From: Paraprevotella sp. | Lineage (GTDB): Bacteria > Bacteroidota > Bacteroidia > Bacteroidales > Bacteroidaceae | Direction of reading: 5' to 3' | DNA: 8,739 nucleotides | NCBI GenBank assembly: GCA_017425765.1 | Contig: JAFOXE010000079.1 | Location: 1-8,739 of the forward strand | Shown: one piece after another, positions 1 through 6,324 of the stretch | Numbering within the stretch: position 1 is the stretch's first letter | Layout: each line of letters starts with the position of its first letter | Made by a program: the position numbers and the translations under genes | Notes under the pieces: model-generated | What the model was told of the DNA's origin: nothing | The model's input: only the letters and a program-made list of their open reading frames with translations | Databases searched by the model: none

Positions 1-116
1 GAAAAATCAATTACCTTAAGCGCGGCAAGTATCTTATCCTCACCGTCAAGGAGTATGAGATTGGCGTATTTGCCCATTATCTCGCATACGATTTTGCGCT
101 CGGTGCATAGTTTGCC
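1..116 (-). CDS. rqcH: Fragment of RqcH/FbpA-type NFACT protein (internal piece, no start, no end)
   Basis: Reading the minus strand from base 116 to the window edge gives 38 residues in one open frame, opened by a TGA at 117-119. They include CEIMGKYANLILLDGEDKI followed by LAALKVIDF. This matches the part of the NFACT-N domain that in Firmicutes RqcH/FbpA reads roughly EIMGRHSNIIL, then an acidic turn and a short helix. RqcH binds stalled 50S-peptidyl-tRNA complexes and directs C-terminal alanine tailing. Only this internal segment is present: no start codon is available and the lipoprotein reading frame is entered directly upstream. The residues look closer to Clostridia than to Bacteroidetes versions, from memory of the family and not from a search. 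The piece is therefore either foreign sequence joined at about 110-120 (assembly chimera) or a remnant left by recombination. Identification is by motif resemblance over a short stretch. Confidence 0.62.
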
Positions 117-445
117 TCACTACCTAAATACCATATACCATCACTATTCTTGGTGGCAGTCAGAGTGATTGGATTTATATCCATATCAAATGCCTCGCAC
201 TCAATCTTAAAGCTAATAGCATCGGCTGCTTTACGTTCTACCGTCACATAAGCACGCTTGGCATCATCAGCAAAACCAATTACCTTAACCGAACCTACAT
301 AATTACCTGCCATTGCAGCTGTTCCAACCTTGACGGTCTGTTCTGCAACATAAACATCATCGTCCGAACTGCTACAAGAACAAACTCCCAATCCTGCACC
401 GACTGCTATCACAAACATAAGTGCTGAAGAAAATAATTTTTTCAT
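77..445 (-). CDS. Small Bacteroidetes lipoprotein, C-terminus probably artificial
   Basis: The 122-residue product begins with MKK, has a hydrophobic segment (residues 4-21) and a Cys-rich lipobox in which Cys24 (V-C-S-C) is the best lipidation site. Ser and Asp residues follow directly, as usual for Bacteroidetes lipoproteins. The mature part alternates hydrophobic and charged residues (for example SVKVIGF, AYVTVER, ISFKIEC), suggesting a small beta-rich fold such as the calycin-like or other DUF families of this phylum. I cannot name the family. The final ~12 codons (about 116 down to 77) lie in DNA that encodes an RqcH-like peptide in another frame, so the natural C-terminus is probably missing and the stop at 77-79 accidental. 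A TAnnTTTG element lies about 47 bases upstream of the ATG. Role unknown; likely periplasm-facing or surface lipoprotein. Confidence 0.72.
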   Translation of the reverse strand: MKKLFSSALMFVIAVGAGLGVCSCSSSDDDVYVAEQTVKVGTAAMAGNYVGSVKVIGFADDAKRAYVTVERKAADAISFKIECEAFDMDINPITLTATKNSDGIWYLGSEANYAPSAKSYAR

Positions 446-491
446 ACCTTTTCTTAATAATTATCTATTTATTTGTATTGTTTAACAACTG

Positions 492-499
492 CAAAAGTA
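492..499 (-). promoter_or_regulatory. Bacteroidetes -7 element for the lipoprotein gene
   Basis: On the minus strand the sequence is TACTTTTG, an exact TAnnTTTG match, about 47 bases upstream of the lipoprotein ATG at 445. No TTTG is seen at the usual 19-21 base spacing; the nearest one is 27 bases away. Confidence 0.5.
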
Positions 500-531
500 C
501 ACAGATTAGTAGAATGGATGACACCACAAAT

Positions 532-570
532 GTTGCCATATTCTCTACATTTTGTAGACGTTTTGGCAAC
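532..570. promoter_or_regulatory. Nested symmetric dyad between HTH gene and lipoprotein gene
   Basis: The outer arms GTTGCCA (532-538) and TGGCAAC (564-570) are perfect inverted repeats. Inside them, CTACA (545-549) and TGTAG (553-557) form a second perfect repeat around TTT. The two spacers between outer and inner arms are each six bases, so the whole 39-base element is symmetric. It lies 16 bases past the HTH gene stop and about 33 bases upstream of the lipoprotein -7 element. There is no strong T tract on either side. It may be a weak terminator of the HTH gene or an operator; the sequence does not decide between them. Confidence 0.45.
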
Positions 571-585
571 ACTTTGCAGAAGATG

Positions 586-786
586 TTATAATGCTTCGGA
601 ATAGAAACGAAAGAAATTACACGAAAGGATTTTACTGATTCGATAAAGAAGTGCAGAATCTATACTGGAGCGTTGAAATATTTTGTACACATTAGTGCGA
701 TCGCAGCACAACGCCGCAGCAAACCAAGAAACAGAACGCCCCTGTTTCCTTAATTCTTTTTTTATTTCGCACCCAATATGAACCAT
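586..786 (-). CDS. Small HTH DNA-binding protein
   Basis: The 66-residue product is taken from the ATG at 784-786. An in-frame extension to 861 exists, but its 25 extra residues look unlike a conserved domain and the start region MVHIGCEIKKELRKQGRSV fits how small Bacteroidetes HTH proteins begin. Residues about 17-39 (SVSWFAAALCCDRTNVYKIF) resemble an XRE-like helix-turn-helix: a helix with the SWFA signature, a turn at CCDR, and a recognition helix TNVYKIF. A further helix (LLYRISKIL) follows, then NFF. Such proteins are common and poorly studied in Bacteroidales, where the SWFA...TNVYK pattern recurs. It is probably a DNA-binding regulator; its target is unknown. It stands alone, with no clear promoter and 374 bases separating it from the upstream ABC-F gene. 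The dyad just downstream is a conceivable binding site, an inference only. Confidence 0.75.
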   Translation of the reverse strand: MVHIGCEIKKELRKQGRSVSWFAAALCCDRTNVYKIFQRSSIDSALLYRISKILSCNFFRFYSEAL

Positions 787-1159
787 AAACATAAAAAAGA
801 GCATGAACCATCCGATGCCATCTGCCTTTCTGAGGTACCGCCAAGCAACCTTTGATCGCAAATAAGCATGGATAGTTCACGCCCATATACTGGACGCGAA
901 CTCCCATAAGCCTATTCTTCGATCATCATTTTTGGCGGTTTTCAGAAAGGAAGAATATGAGCTTGTAGCTCGTAACGTTTTAATGTCAATCGAATGGAAA
1001 CGCTATTCCAAATTCGTTTTTAATTTAGTGATGTTTATTTCCGGCATCGTTGTTCCCTGCAACTACATGCCAAAAACACACCATAGATAATATTTTGTAA
1101 CTTATTCTTTTCTAAATCAGTCGGGGTATTACATCGTCAACCTAATGCTGCTACCATGC
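787..1159. other. Gene-free stretch with stem-loops
   Basis: No convincing coding frame is seen here on either strand. It contains an imperfect hairpin at 875-901 (ten-base arms, two mismatches, loop ATATACT), a short perfect hairpin GAGCT/AGCTC around 957-969, and a bulged hairpin at 991-1016 followed on the plus strand by TTTTTAATTTA. The last resembles a plus-strand intrinsic terminator, although no plus-strand gene lies upstream. On the minus strand, no clear terminator was found just past the ABC-F stop. Confidence 0.4.
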
Positions 1160-2800
1160 TCACGCACGCTTGCGCTCCAACTCTTGCAAGTTTTCCATCT
1201 TCTTGGTTTCGAGGAATTCATATATTCCACACAAATGCTCGCGAACGCGGCCGTGACCGAATTCGTACACCTTGCTTACCAAACCGTCAAGGAAATCACG
1301 GTCGTGGCTCACCACGATAAGTGTTCCGTCGAATGCAATTAAAGCTTGCTTCAAGATGTCCTTAGTCTTAAGGTCGAGATGATTGGTTGGCTCGTCGAGG
1401 ATGAGAAGATTAACCGGATTAAGCAATAATTTCAACAAAGCCAAGCGAGTACGTTCACCACCCGACAACACCTTTACTTTCTTGGTGCTATCCTCGCCAC
1501 CAAACATAAAGGCACCCAAAAGATCACGAATCTTTGTACGGATTTCTCCTTGTGCTACATCGTCTATAGTTTGGAAGACGGTGAGATTTTCGTCAAGCAA
1601 CGATGCTTGATTTTGGGCAAAGTAGCCTATCTGCACGTTATGTCCCAAAGTCAAAGTGCCTTCGTGCTGAAGTTCTCCCATAATACACTTCACCAGCGTA
1701 GATTTTCCCTCACCATTGCGCCCCACAAATGCAATTTTGTTTCCACGTTCCACAGTCAACGAAGCACCACTAAACACACGATGTTCATCGTATGCCTTGC
1801 CCACATTGTCCATCGTAACAGGATAAGTACCACTTCGTGGCGAGGGCGGGAATTTAAGACGAAGAGCCGATGTATCTTCTTCGTCCACCTCTATGATTTG
1901 TAGCTTTTCCAACATCTTAACACGGCTTTGCACCTGCAGAGTCTTGCTATATGTACCCTTGAAACGTTCGATGTAATCCTTCGTTTCTTGAATCATCTTT
2001 TGTTGTTCTTCGTACTGCTTTTGCTGCTGCTCACGACGCTCCTTACGTAGTTCAAGATACTTGCTATAGTTCACCTTGTAGTCATAGATTCGTCCCATCG
2101 TAACCTCTATGGTGCGGGTGGTGATGCTATCTACAAACTTGCGGTCATGGCTAATAACCACCACAGCCTTACCACTGTCAACCAAGAATTGTTCCAACCA
2201 CTGGATGCTGTCGATGTCAAGATGATTAGTGGGCTCGTCAAGAAGCAGTACATCCGGATTTTGCAACAAGAGCTTAGCCAACTCTATACGCATACGCCAT
2301 CCCCCACTAAAGTCGCTCGTGGGACGATGAAAATCCTCGCGTTCAAAACCCAAACCCAAGAGGGCCTTTTCTACATCCTCCTCAAAGTGTGTTAAATCGA
2401 TGGCGTAGAACTTCTCGCTCATGGCAGCTACTTTATCAATCAATGCCATGTATGAATCACTTTCATAGTCGGTGCGCTCGCCCAACTCGCGGTTCAGCTC
2501 GTCTATCTCGGCTTCCATGTCCCTTAGATGCGAAAAAGCCATAGATGCCTCTTCAAACACGGTGCGCCCGTCTTCAGTCATCAAATGCTGAGGCAAATAA
2601 GCCACCACGCAGTCTTTGGGTGCAGTGACCTTACCACGTGTAGGTTGGCGCACTCCGGCCAAAATCTTCAACAACGTACTTTTTCCGGCCCCATTCTTGC
2701 CCATCAAGGCTATACGATCCTTCTCGTTTATCTGGAATGAGATGTCGCTAAACAATGTGGTGCCACCGAATTCTACGGCCAATCCGTCTACTGATACCAT
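1160..2800 (-). CDS. ABC-F family ATPase (ribosome-associated, translation factor type)
   Basis: The 546-residue soluble protein has two ABC ATPase domains in tandem and no membrane segments, the ABC-F layout (EttA/Uup/YheS/YbiT group). Domain 1 has Walker A GKNGAGKST (34-42), signature SGGW (165-168), Walker B LLLDEPTNHLD (185-195) and switch SHD (217-219). A charged linker rich in Lys, Glu and Gln spans about 240-305, as in the P-site tRNA interaction motif. Domain 2 has GRNGEGKST (360-368), LSGGE (445-449), LLILDEPTNHLD (464-475) and SHD (498-500), so both sites look catalytically intact. The tail after residue 520 is short, without the coiled-coil C-terminus of Uup. Members bind the ribosomal E site and relieve stalling, and some give antibiotic protection; which role applies here cannot be told. 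The ATG at 2798-2800 is preferred because MVSVDGL starts the domain directly. An in-frame ATG at 2845 would add 15 unconserved-looking residues. Confidence 0.93.
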   Translation of the reverse strand: MVSVDGLAVEFGGTTLFSDISFQINEKDRIALMGKNGAGKSTLLKILAGVRQPTRGKVTAPKDCVVAYLPQHLMTEDGRTVFEEASMAFSHLRDMEAEIDELNRELGERTDYESDSYMALIDKVAAMSEKFYAIDLTHFEEDVEKALLGLGFEREDFHRPTSDFSGGWRMRIELAKLLLQNPDVLLLDEPTNHLDIDSIQWLEQFLVDSGKAVVVISHDRKFVDSITTRTIEVTMGRIYDYKVNYSKYLELRKERREQQQKQYEEQQKMIQETKDYIERFKGTYSKTLQVQSRVKMLEKLQIIEVDEEDTSALRLKFPPSPRSGTYPVTMDNVGKAYDEHRVFSGASLTVERGNKIAFVGRNGEGKSTLVKCIMGELQHEGTLTLGHNVQIGYFAQNQASLLDENLTVFQTIDDVAQGEIRTKIRDLLGAFMFGGEDSTKKVKVLSGGERTRLALLKLLLNPVNLLILDEPTNHLDLKTKDILKQALIAFDGTLIVVSHDRDFLDGLVSKVYEFGHGRVREHLCGIYEFLETKKMENLQELERKRA

Positions 2801-2868
2801 ATTATAAAGATGTAGATTTATAAGTCTCGCGTGGATGAAAAGCATAGTCCTCCGCGCGGTTTTGACTG

Positions 2869-2876
2869 CAAAGGTA
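2869..2876 (-). promoter_or_regulatory. -7 element for the ABC-F gene
   Basis: The minus strand reads TACCTTTG, an exact TAnnTTTG match, predicting transcription start near 2862 and a leader of about 60 bases before the ATG at 2800. No good -33 TTTG lies at the expected spacing. Confidence 0.55.
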
Positions 2877-2921
2877 TGAAAAAAGCATAGACATCAGCCG
2901 ACGTTCTGCAAAAAAAATGAT

Positions 2922-2929
2922 TACCTTTG
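2922..2929 (+). promoter_or_regulatory. -7 element for trmD
   Basis: The plus strand reads TACCTTTG, the same eight bases as the divergent ABC-F element. It lies 20 bases upstream of the trmD ATG, so the leader would be only about 14 bases. No clear -33 TTTG is seen. Confidence 0.55.
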
Positions 2930-2949
2930 CATCATAAATCAGATTTAGT

Positions 2950-3630
2950 ATGCGCATAGACATCATTACCGTATTGCCGGAGCTACTTGAAGGATTTCTC
3001 AACGAATCCATTCTCGGAAGAGCACAGAAAAAAGGACTTGTAGAGATACACTTGCATAATCTTCGCGACTACTCCACAAACAAACATCGCAGAGTTGACG
3101 ATTATCCCTTTGGAGGTTTTGCGGGCATGGTAATGCAATGTGAACCGATAGACCGATGCATTGCGGCCTTGAAAGCTGAACGTGAATATGACGAAATCAT
3201 TTTCACCACCCCGGACGGCGAACAGTTTGACCAACCTATGGCCAATACGCTTTCGCTGAAGAAGAATTTGATTATCTTATGCGGACATTACAAGGGGGTG
3301 GACTATCGAGTGCGCGAACATTTGATTACAAAAGAAGTGAGTATCGGCGACTTCGTGTTGACGGGCGGTGAGCTAGCTGCCGCTGTGATGACCGATGCCA
3401 TTGTGCGCATCATCCCCGGTGCCATTGGCGATGAGCAGAGTGCCCTTTCCGATTCGTTCCAAGACAATTTGCTGGCGGCACCTGTGTATACACGCCCTGC
3501 AGTGTATAACGGATGGGAAGTGCCCGAGGTTCTGCTATCCGGACACGAGGCGAAGATTAAGGAATGGGAACTGCAACAATCCTTTGAACGCACTAAGGCT
3601 TTGCGCCCGGACTTGCTGAAAAAGAAATAA
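2950..3630 (+). CDS. trmD: tRNA (guanine37-N1)-methyltransferase TrmD
   Basis: The 226-residue protein matches the length of the TrmD family, a SPOUT enzyme with a deep trefoil knot. It transfers a methyl group from S-adenosylmethionine to N1 of G37 next to the anticodon, preventing +1 frameshifting. Visible motifs are [10 protein letters not shown] (53-62; the usual form is PYGGGPGMVM), [12 protein letters not shown] (110-121), [11 protein letters not shown] (131-141) and RIIPGAIG (153-160). Then come DSF (168-170) with APVYTRP and VPEVLLSGH downstream. Asp168 and Arg153 align with Asp169 and Arg154 of the studied enzymes, the proposed catalytic residues. The knot motifs CGHYKG and TGGE are intact. 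In many bacteria trmD sits in an rpsP-rimM-rplS operon; here it stands alone, divergent from the ABC-F gene and ended by a terminator shared with the convergent GH43 gene. Confidence 0.97.
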   Translation: MRIDIITVLPELLEGFLNESILGRAQKKGLVEIHLHNLRDYSTNKHRRVDDYPFGGFAGMVMQCEPIDRCIAALKAEREYDEIIFTTPDGEQFDQPMANTLSLKKNLIILCGHYKGVDYRVREHLITKEVSIGDFVLTGGELAAAVMTDAIVRIIPGAIGDEQSALSDSFQDNLLAAPVYTRPAVYNGWEVPEVLLSGHEAKIKEWELQQSFERTKALRPDLLKKK

Positions 3631-3642
3631 TAATAACGAAAC

Positions 3643-3672
3643 AAAAAGGATGACTATTCGGTCACCCTTTTT
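3643..3672. terminator. Bidirectional terminator between trmD and GH43 gene
   Basis: Arms AAAAAGGATGAC (3643-3654) and GTCACCCTTTTT (3661-3672) pair with a single A/C mismatch, which is a G-U pair in minus-strand RNA, around the loop TATTCG. The A run on one side and T run on the other give a U tract in both directions. It begins 12 bases past the trmD stop, and on the minus strand its stem includes the last GH43 codons and its TAG stop. Confidence 0.85.
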
Positions 3673-4649
3673 CCTACTACAAGCCTATCGCCCGAGAAAT
3701 CCACCTCGAACAGATGAGGCACACGTATGTATCTTCCATTTACATCTTTATGGCTGTGTACCGACATGAGCCAACGCCCATCAAAGGCCTGAAACAACAT
3801 TCCATGACCAAAGTTTGGCGGTGTGATGGGCTCGGGTTCGTGCACCCATGGGCCATCCAACGTGCCACTTTCAGAATAAGCTACACCTTGTGTATACACA
3901 TTATAAATCCAACTGGTCCATATCATGCCGAGCCTACCGGTGCCGGTACGAAATAAATAGGGGCCATCCGTCACCTTATTGGGCACCTCCTTGCCTTGCT
4001 CATCTTTTTCACGGCTCCACGGTGCAGAGCTGGCGCGAAACATGAGTATCCCCTCGCCCACCGATCCACTTAGGTCGGGTTTCAGTTGTATTTTCTCTAT
4101 GGTTCCATCCCAATTCTGCAACCATTCATAACAGTACACCATATAAGGTTTTCCGTCGGTGTCTATCCAAAAAGTACCATCAAGTGTGGGCTTGTCGGCC
4201 GGCAAATAAATGGAGTCCGCCATCGGTCTATAAGGTCCGGAGGCCTGGTCGGCCACAAGAATGTGACTGGCACGTCGTTCTATGGCATTTCCTCGCACTG
4301 TGTCAATCATCACTTCTCTATTGGTAAAGGTGGCAAAGTAGTAATACTTATCCTTATAAGCATGAAGTTCGGCCGCCCAAATCATCGGTTTGGGCCCCAT
4401 CCATGAGGTTGGATCGGTTTGTGCCACATCATAAGGTCCTTCCCAACGACGCAGATCTTTACTTTTCCATAGTTTTCCACCTGTTCCGGTCATGTAGTAC
4501 ATGCCGGTTTTTGCATCGGGCAGGATACACGGATCGCTCAAAATGATAGAATCGAGCGGTACGCTACGTTGTGCGTTCAACGAACACACTAGCATGATGA
4601 ACACGAACATCAGCCAATTTCGGCGACTAAGAAAATTTGGAATTCCCAT
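3654..4649 (-). CDS. Secreted glycoside hydrolase family 43 protein
   Basis: The 331-residue product has a signal peptide (basic NFLSRRNW, hydrophobic core about 12-24, probable cleavage after Ala26 of SLNAQ) and one five-bladed beta-propeller domain of the GH43 type, enzymes acting on arabinan, xylan or related plant side chains. Asp39 in LSDPCILPD fits the general base. Asp157 in TLDGTFWID fits the pKa-setting Asp. GHGM at 281-284 supplies the His usual at the metal site in the propeller centre. The general-acid position, normally Glu in an EGP motif, reads VTDGP with Asp228. I recall TDG forms in some Bacteroidetes GH43 clades, so this may be clade-specific. No lipobox Cys follows the signal, so the protein is probably periplasmic or exported. 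No SusC/D pair lies nearby, so it is not in an obvious polysaccharide utilisation locus. Substrate cannot be assigned. Confidence 0.9.
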   Translation of the reverse strand: MGIPNFLSRRNWLMFVFIMLVCSLNAQRSVPLDSIILSDPCILPDAKTGMYYMTGTGGKLWKSKDLRRWEGPYDVAQTDPTSWMGPKPMIWAAELHAYKDKYYYFATFTNREVMIDTVRGNAIERRASHILVADQASGPYRPMADSIYLPADKPTLDGTFWIDTDGKPYMVYCYEWLQNWDGTIEKIQLKPDLSGSVGEGILMFRASSAPWSREKDEQGKEVPNKVTDGPYLFRTGTGRLGMIWTSWIYNVYTQGVAYSESGTLDGPWVHEPEPITPPNFGHGMLFQAFDGRWLMSVHSHKDVNGRYIRVPHLFEVDFSGDRLVVGKRVTE

Positions 4650-4921
4650 TAGATATTAGATTTCAAAGAGGTTATTCTACTTGAAAAGGGGGCGCTTTGT
4701 ATGGTAAAACCACACCGTCGTGTGTTGCCCCACTACACCGTAGTGTCGTTCGCTCAAGGCGAGCATGTAAGCCCCCATCACATCTGCATCTGTTTTTGCA
4801 CACTTGTACGTGTGAATTTATCGGGGTGGTGAAACCGATGTTTCTATATTCGAAATCCATTCCCAACAAATGATGGATATCAACCAAGCAAACCACAAAG
4901 TCCACTATACCGCCACGATGT
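4650..4921. other. Intergenic gap with two tandem hairpins
   Basis: This 272-base stretch separates the hemolysin III gene stop from the GH43 start. Two adjacent small palindromes share a core: CACAC-cgtc-GTGTG at 4711-4724 and CACTAC-acc-GTAGTG at 4731-4745, both built around ACACCGTnGTGT. No TAnnTTTG element is visible upstream of the GH43 ATG. A 77-codon minus-strand frame crosses the region but is not convincing. The hairpins could be a dispersed repeat or a regulatory leader. Confidence 0.4.
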
Positions 4922-5572
4922 TTATAGATATTGCATCAGAACGTCCCACACGGCAACAATGTGGCACACAGAACCACCAAGAACAAAGAAGTGAAACACA
5001 GAGTGCATGTAACGACGCTTGTTGAGCGAGTAGAACAATGCACCGGTGATGTAGCACACCCCTTCGGCAATAATCCAACTAACGGCCACAAGGCCTGCAG
5101 AGTCCAACAAAGGTTTGAAGGCCACCAATATGGTCAATCCCATGCATACATAGCAAATCGTTTCCAAGTTGCTATGCTCCTTAAGGTGACGGAAACTCAT
5201 TACCGTTCCCAATATAGCACATGCCCAGATGAAGATGAACAGTGTCCAGCCCCAATAACCTTCTTGACGCATGGCCACCAAGGTCAAGGGCGAATAACTG
5301 CCCGCTATATGCCAATAAATGGCAGCGTGATCCCACTTGCGAAGCTTTTCTTTCATAGAATGTTTGGCGGGCCAAGCGTGATACAGCGTAGAGGCTATAT
5401 ATGAGCCAAGCATACCGGCCAAGTAGAGCCATACGCCCCATTGCGCCCAAGTGTGTTCACCATCGTAACACATCTTAAGCATCAATATACCTACCACGAC
5501 ACCAAGCAATATGCCCACGCCATGCGATATGGAGTTTACTTGCTCTTCGTTCTTTGTATAAAAGATTGCCAT
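4922..5572 (-). CDS. Hemolysin III / TrhA family seven-helix membrane protein
   Basis: The 216-residue protein consists almost entirely of hydrophobic segments (about seven, near 18-34, 45-63, 82-101, 107-125, 137-153, 160-181 and 193-213), as in the PAQR/hemolysin III superfamily. Family signatures are present: NSISHGVG (13-20), STLYHAW (61-67), WDHAAIYWHIAGSYSP (80-95) and RRYMHSVFH (186-194). Ser61, His65, Asp81, His190 and His194 form the expected metal-site set, related to the zinc site of adiponectin receptors. Despite the name, haemolysis has been shown for few members; bacterial TrhA-type members have been tied to membrane lipid homeostasis. The protein would sit in the inner membrane. 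It is monocistronic by layout, with its own -7 element, and is divergent from the zeta-like unit. Confidence 0.93.
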   Translation of the reverse strand: MAIFYTKNEEQVNSISHGVGILLGVVVGILMLKMCYDGEHTWAQWGVWLYLAGMLGSYIASTLYHAWPAKHSMKEKLRKWDHAAIYWHIAGSYSPLTLVAMRQEGYWGWTLFIFIWACAILGTVMSFRHLKEHSNLETICYVCMGLTILVAFKPLLDSAGLVAVSWIIAEGVCYITGALFYSLNKRRYMHSVFHFFVLGGSVCHIVAVWDVLMQYL

Positions 5573-5603
5573 AACAGTCTTTTCTATAATTCTATTTGTG
5601 CCA

Positions 5604-5611
5604 CAAAATTA
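5604..5611 (-). promoter_or_regulatory. -7 element for the hemolysin III gene
   Basis: The minus strand reads TAATTTTG, an exact TAnnTTTG match, 31 bases upstream of the ATG at 5572. No TTTG is found about 20 bases upstream of it. Confidence 0.55.
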
Positions 5612-5664
5612 CATTTTTTTGAATAGAATACACGCTAACCTTATGTTAAAAATCACATCAAGTG

Positions 5665-5696
5665 TTTGGAGGTTTCGACACAATATGCTACATTTG
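5665..5696 (+). promoter_or_regulatory. Complete Bacteroidetes promoter for the zeta-like unit
   Basis: TTTG at 5665-5668 is followed after exactly 20 bases by TACATTTG at 5689-5696, matching the -33/-7 consensus and spacing of the Bacteroidetes primary sigma factor. Transcription should start near 5703, giving a leader of roughly 20 bases before the ATG at 5722. It is the best-formed promoter in the window. Confidence 0.75.
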
Positions 5697-5721
5697 CTAA
5701 GTAAACTAACACAAGCAGACT

Positions 5722-6324
5722 ATGCCCAATCGACGACTTAACTTGTACATCATAGCAGGTTGCAACGGTGCCGGCAAAACTACAGCAAGTTTTACTGTAC
5801 TGCCTGAAATGCTTGACTGCCGCGAATTTGTCAATGCCGACGAAATTGCAGCAGGCTTGTCGCCTTTCAATCCGGAGGGCGTGGCCATACAGGCAGGACG
5901 CTTGATGATTGAACGCATCATCCACTTGCTGAAAGAAGGAGAAACGTTTGCTTTCGAAACCACACTTTCAACCCGTTCGTACGTAAAGTTGATTCAACAG
6001 GCACAAAGACGTGGTTATTTCGTAACACTACTGTTCTTCTCATTAGAAAGTCCGGAACAAGCCGTAAAACGTGTGGCGCACCGCGTAAGCCAAGGAGGAC
6101 ACAACATTCCTACCGACGTAATCTACCGCAGATACGACGGAGGCCTACGTAACTTTTTCCAATTATACAAACCTATTTGCGACTACTGGGCGCTGTATAA
6201 CAACAGTATCTGCCCGGCAGACAAGATTGCATGTGGCTGGAAAAACAAGAAAGTGACCGTCTTGAAAAAAGATACATATGAAAGACTTAAATATATTTAC
6301 AGCACAGCCAAGACAGATGACTGA
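5722..6324 (+). CDS. Zeta-toxin-like P-loop kinase (predicted ABC-type ATPase, COG4185 type)
   Basis: The 200-residue protein opens with a beta strand and Walker A GCNGAGKTT (13-21). NADEIA (38-43) follows, with Asp40 at the position of the substrate-contacting or catalytic acid of zeta kinases, then FAFETTLS (77-83) with Arg85. A lid region RVSQGGHNIPTDVIYRRY (121-138) carries Arg136/Arg137, suited to phosphate contact. This order is typical of the zeta toxin/COG4185 group. Studied zeta toxins phosphorylate UDP-N-acetylglucosamine and block wall synthesis; many COG4185 members have no proven substrate. No antitoxin-like gene lies upstream. Instead the gene overlaps a small downstream gene by 47 bases, implying translational coupling. 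The protein is soluble, with no signal peptide. I am sure of the kinase superfamily and less sure that it acts as a toxin. Confidence 0.85.
   Translation: MPNRRLNLYIIAGCNGAGKTTASFTVLPEMLDCREFVNADEIAAGLSPFNPEGVAIQAGRLMIERIIHLLKEGETFAFETTLSTRSYVKLIQQAQRRGYFVTLLFFSLESPEQAVKRVAHRVSQGGHNIPTDVIYRRYDGGLRNFFQLYKPICDYWALYNNSICPADKIACGWKNKKVTVLKKDTYERLKYIYSTAKTDD

Noticed and set aside
3..110. Plus-strand open frame from the window edge ending in TAG at 108-110
   Set aside because: It reads smoothly, but the opposite strand encodes an RqcH-like motif over the same bases, which explains the open frame better.
787..861. N-terminal extension of the HTH protein to an ATG at 861
   Set aside because: The added residues are hydrophobic and Met/Phe-rich without family pattern; the conserved part starts near the ATG at 786.
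692..907. 71-codon minus-strand frame overlapping the HTH gene
   Set aside because: It is in another frame of the same strand as the HTH gene, with no recognisable motif.
2801..2845. N-terminal extension of the ABC-F protein to an ATG at 2845
   Set aside because: The domain begins directly at the ATG at 2800, and the extra 15 residues do not look like part of the fold.
3303..3644. 113-codon minus-strand frame opposite trmD
   Set aside because: It is antisense to trmD, whose motifs are unmistakable.
4672..4905. 77-codon minus-strand frame in the gap upstream of GH43
   Set aside because: Its product (MDFVVCLVDIHHLLG...) has a composition unlike a folded protein, it crosses the tandem hairpins, and no family resemblance was seen. 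The gap is described as intergenic instead.
4931..5404. 157-codon plus-strand frame opposite the hemolysin III gene
   Set aside because: It is antisense to a clear seven-helix membrane protein gene; its His/Gln/Arg-rich product is what the complement of such a gene gives.
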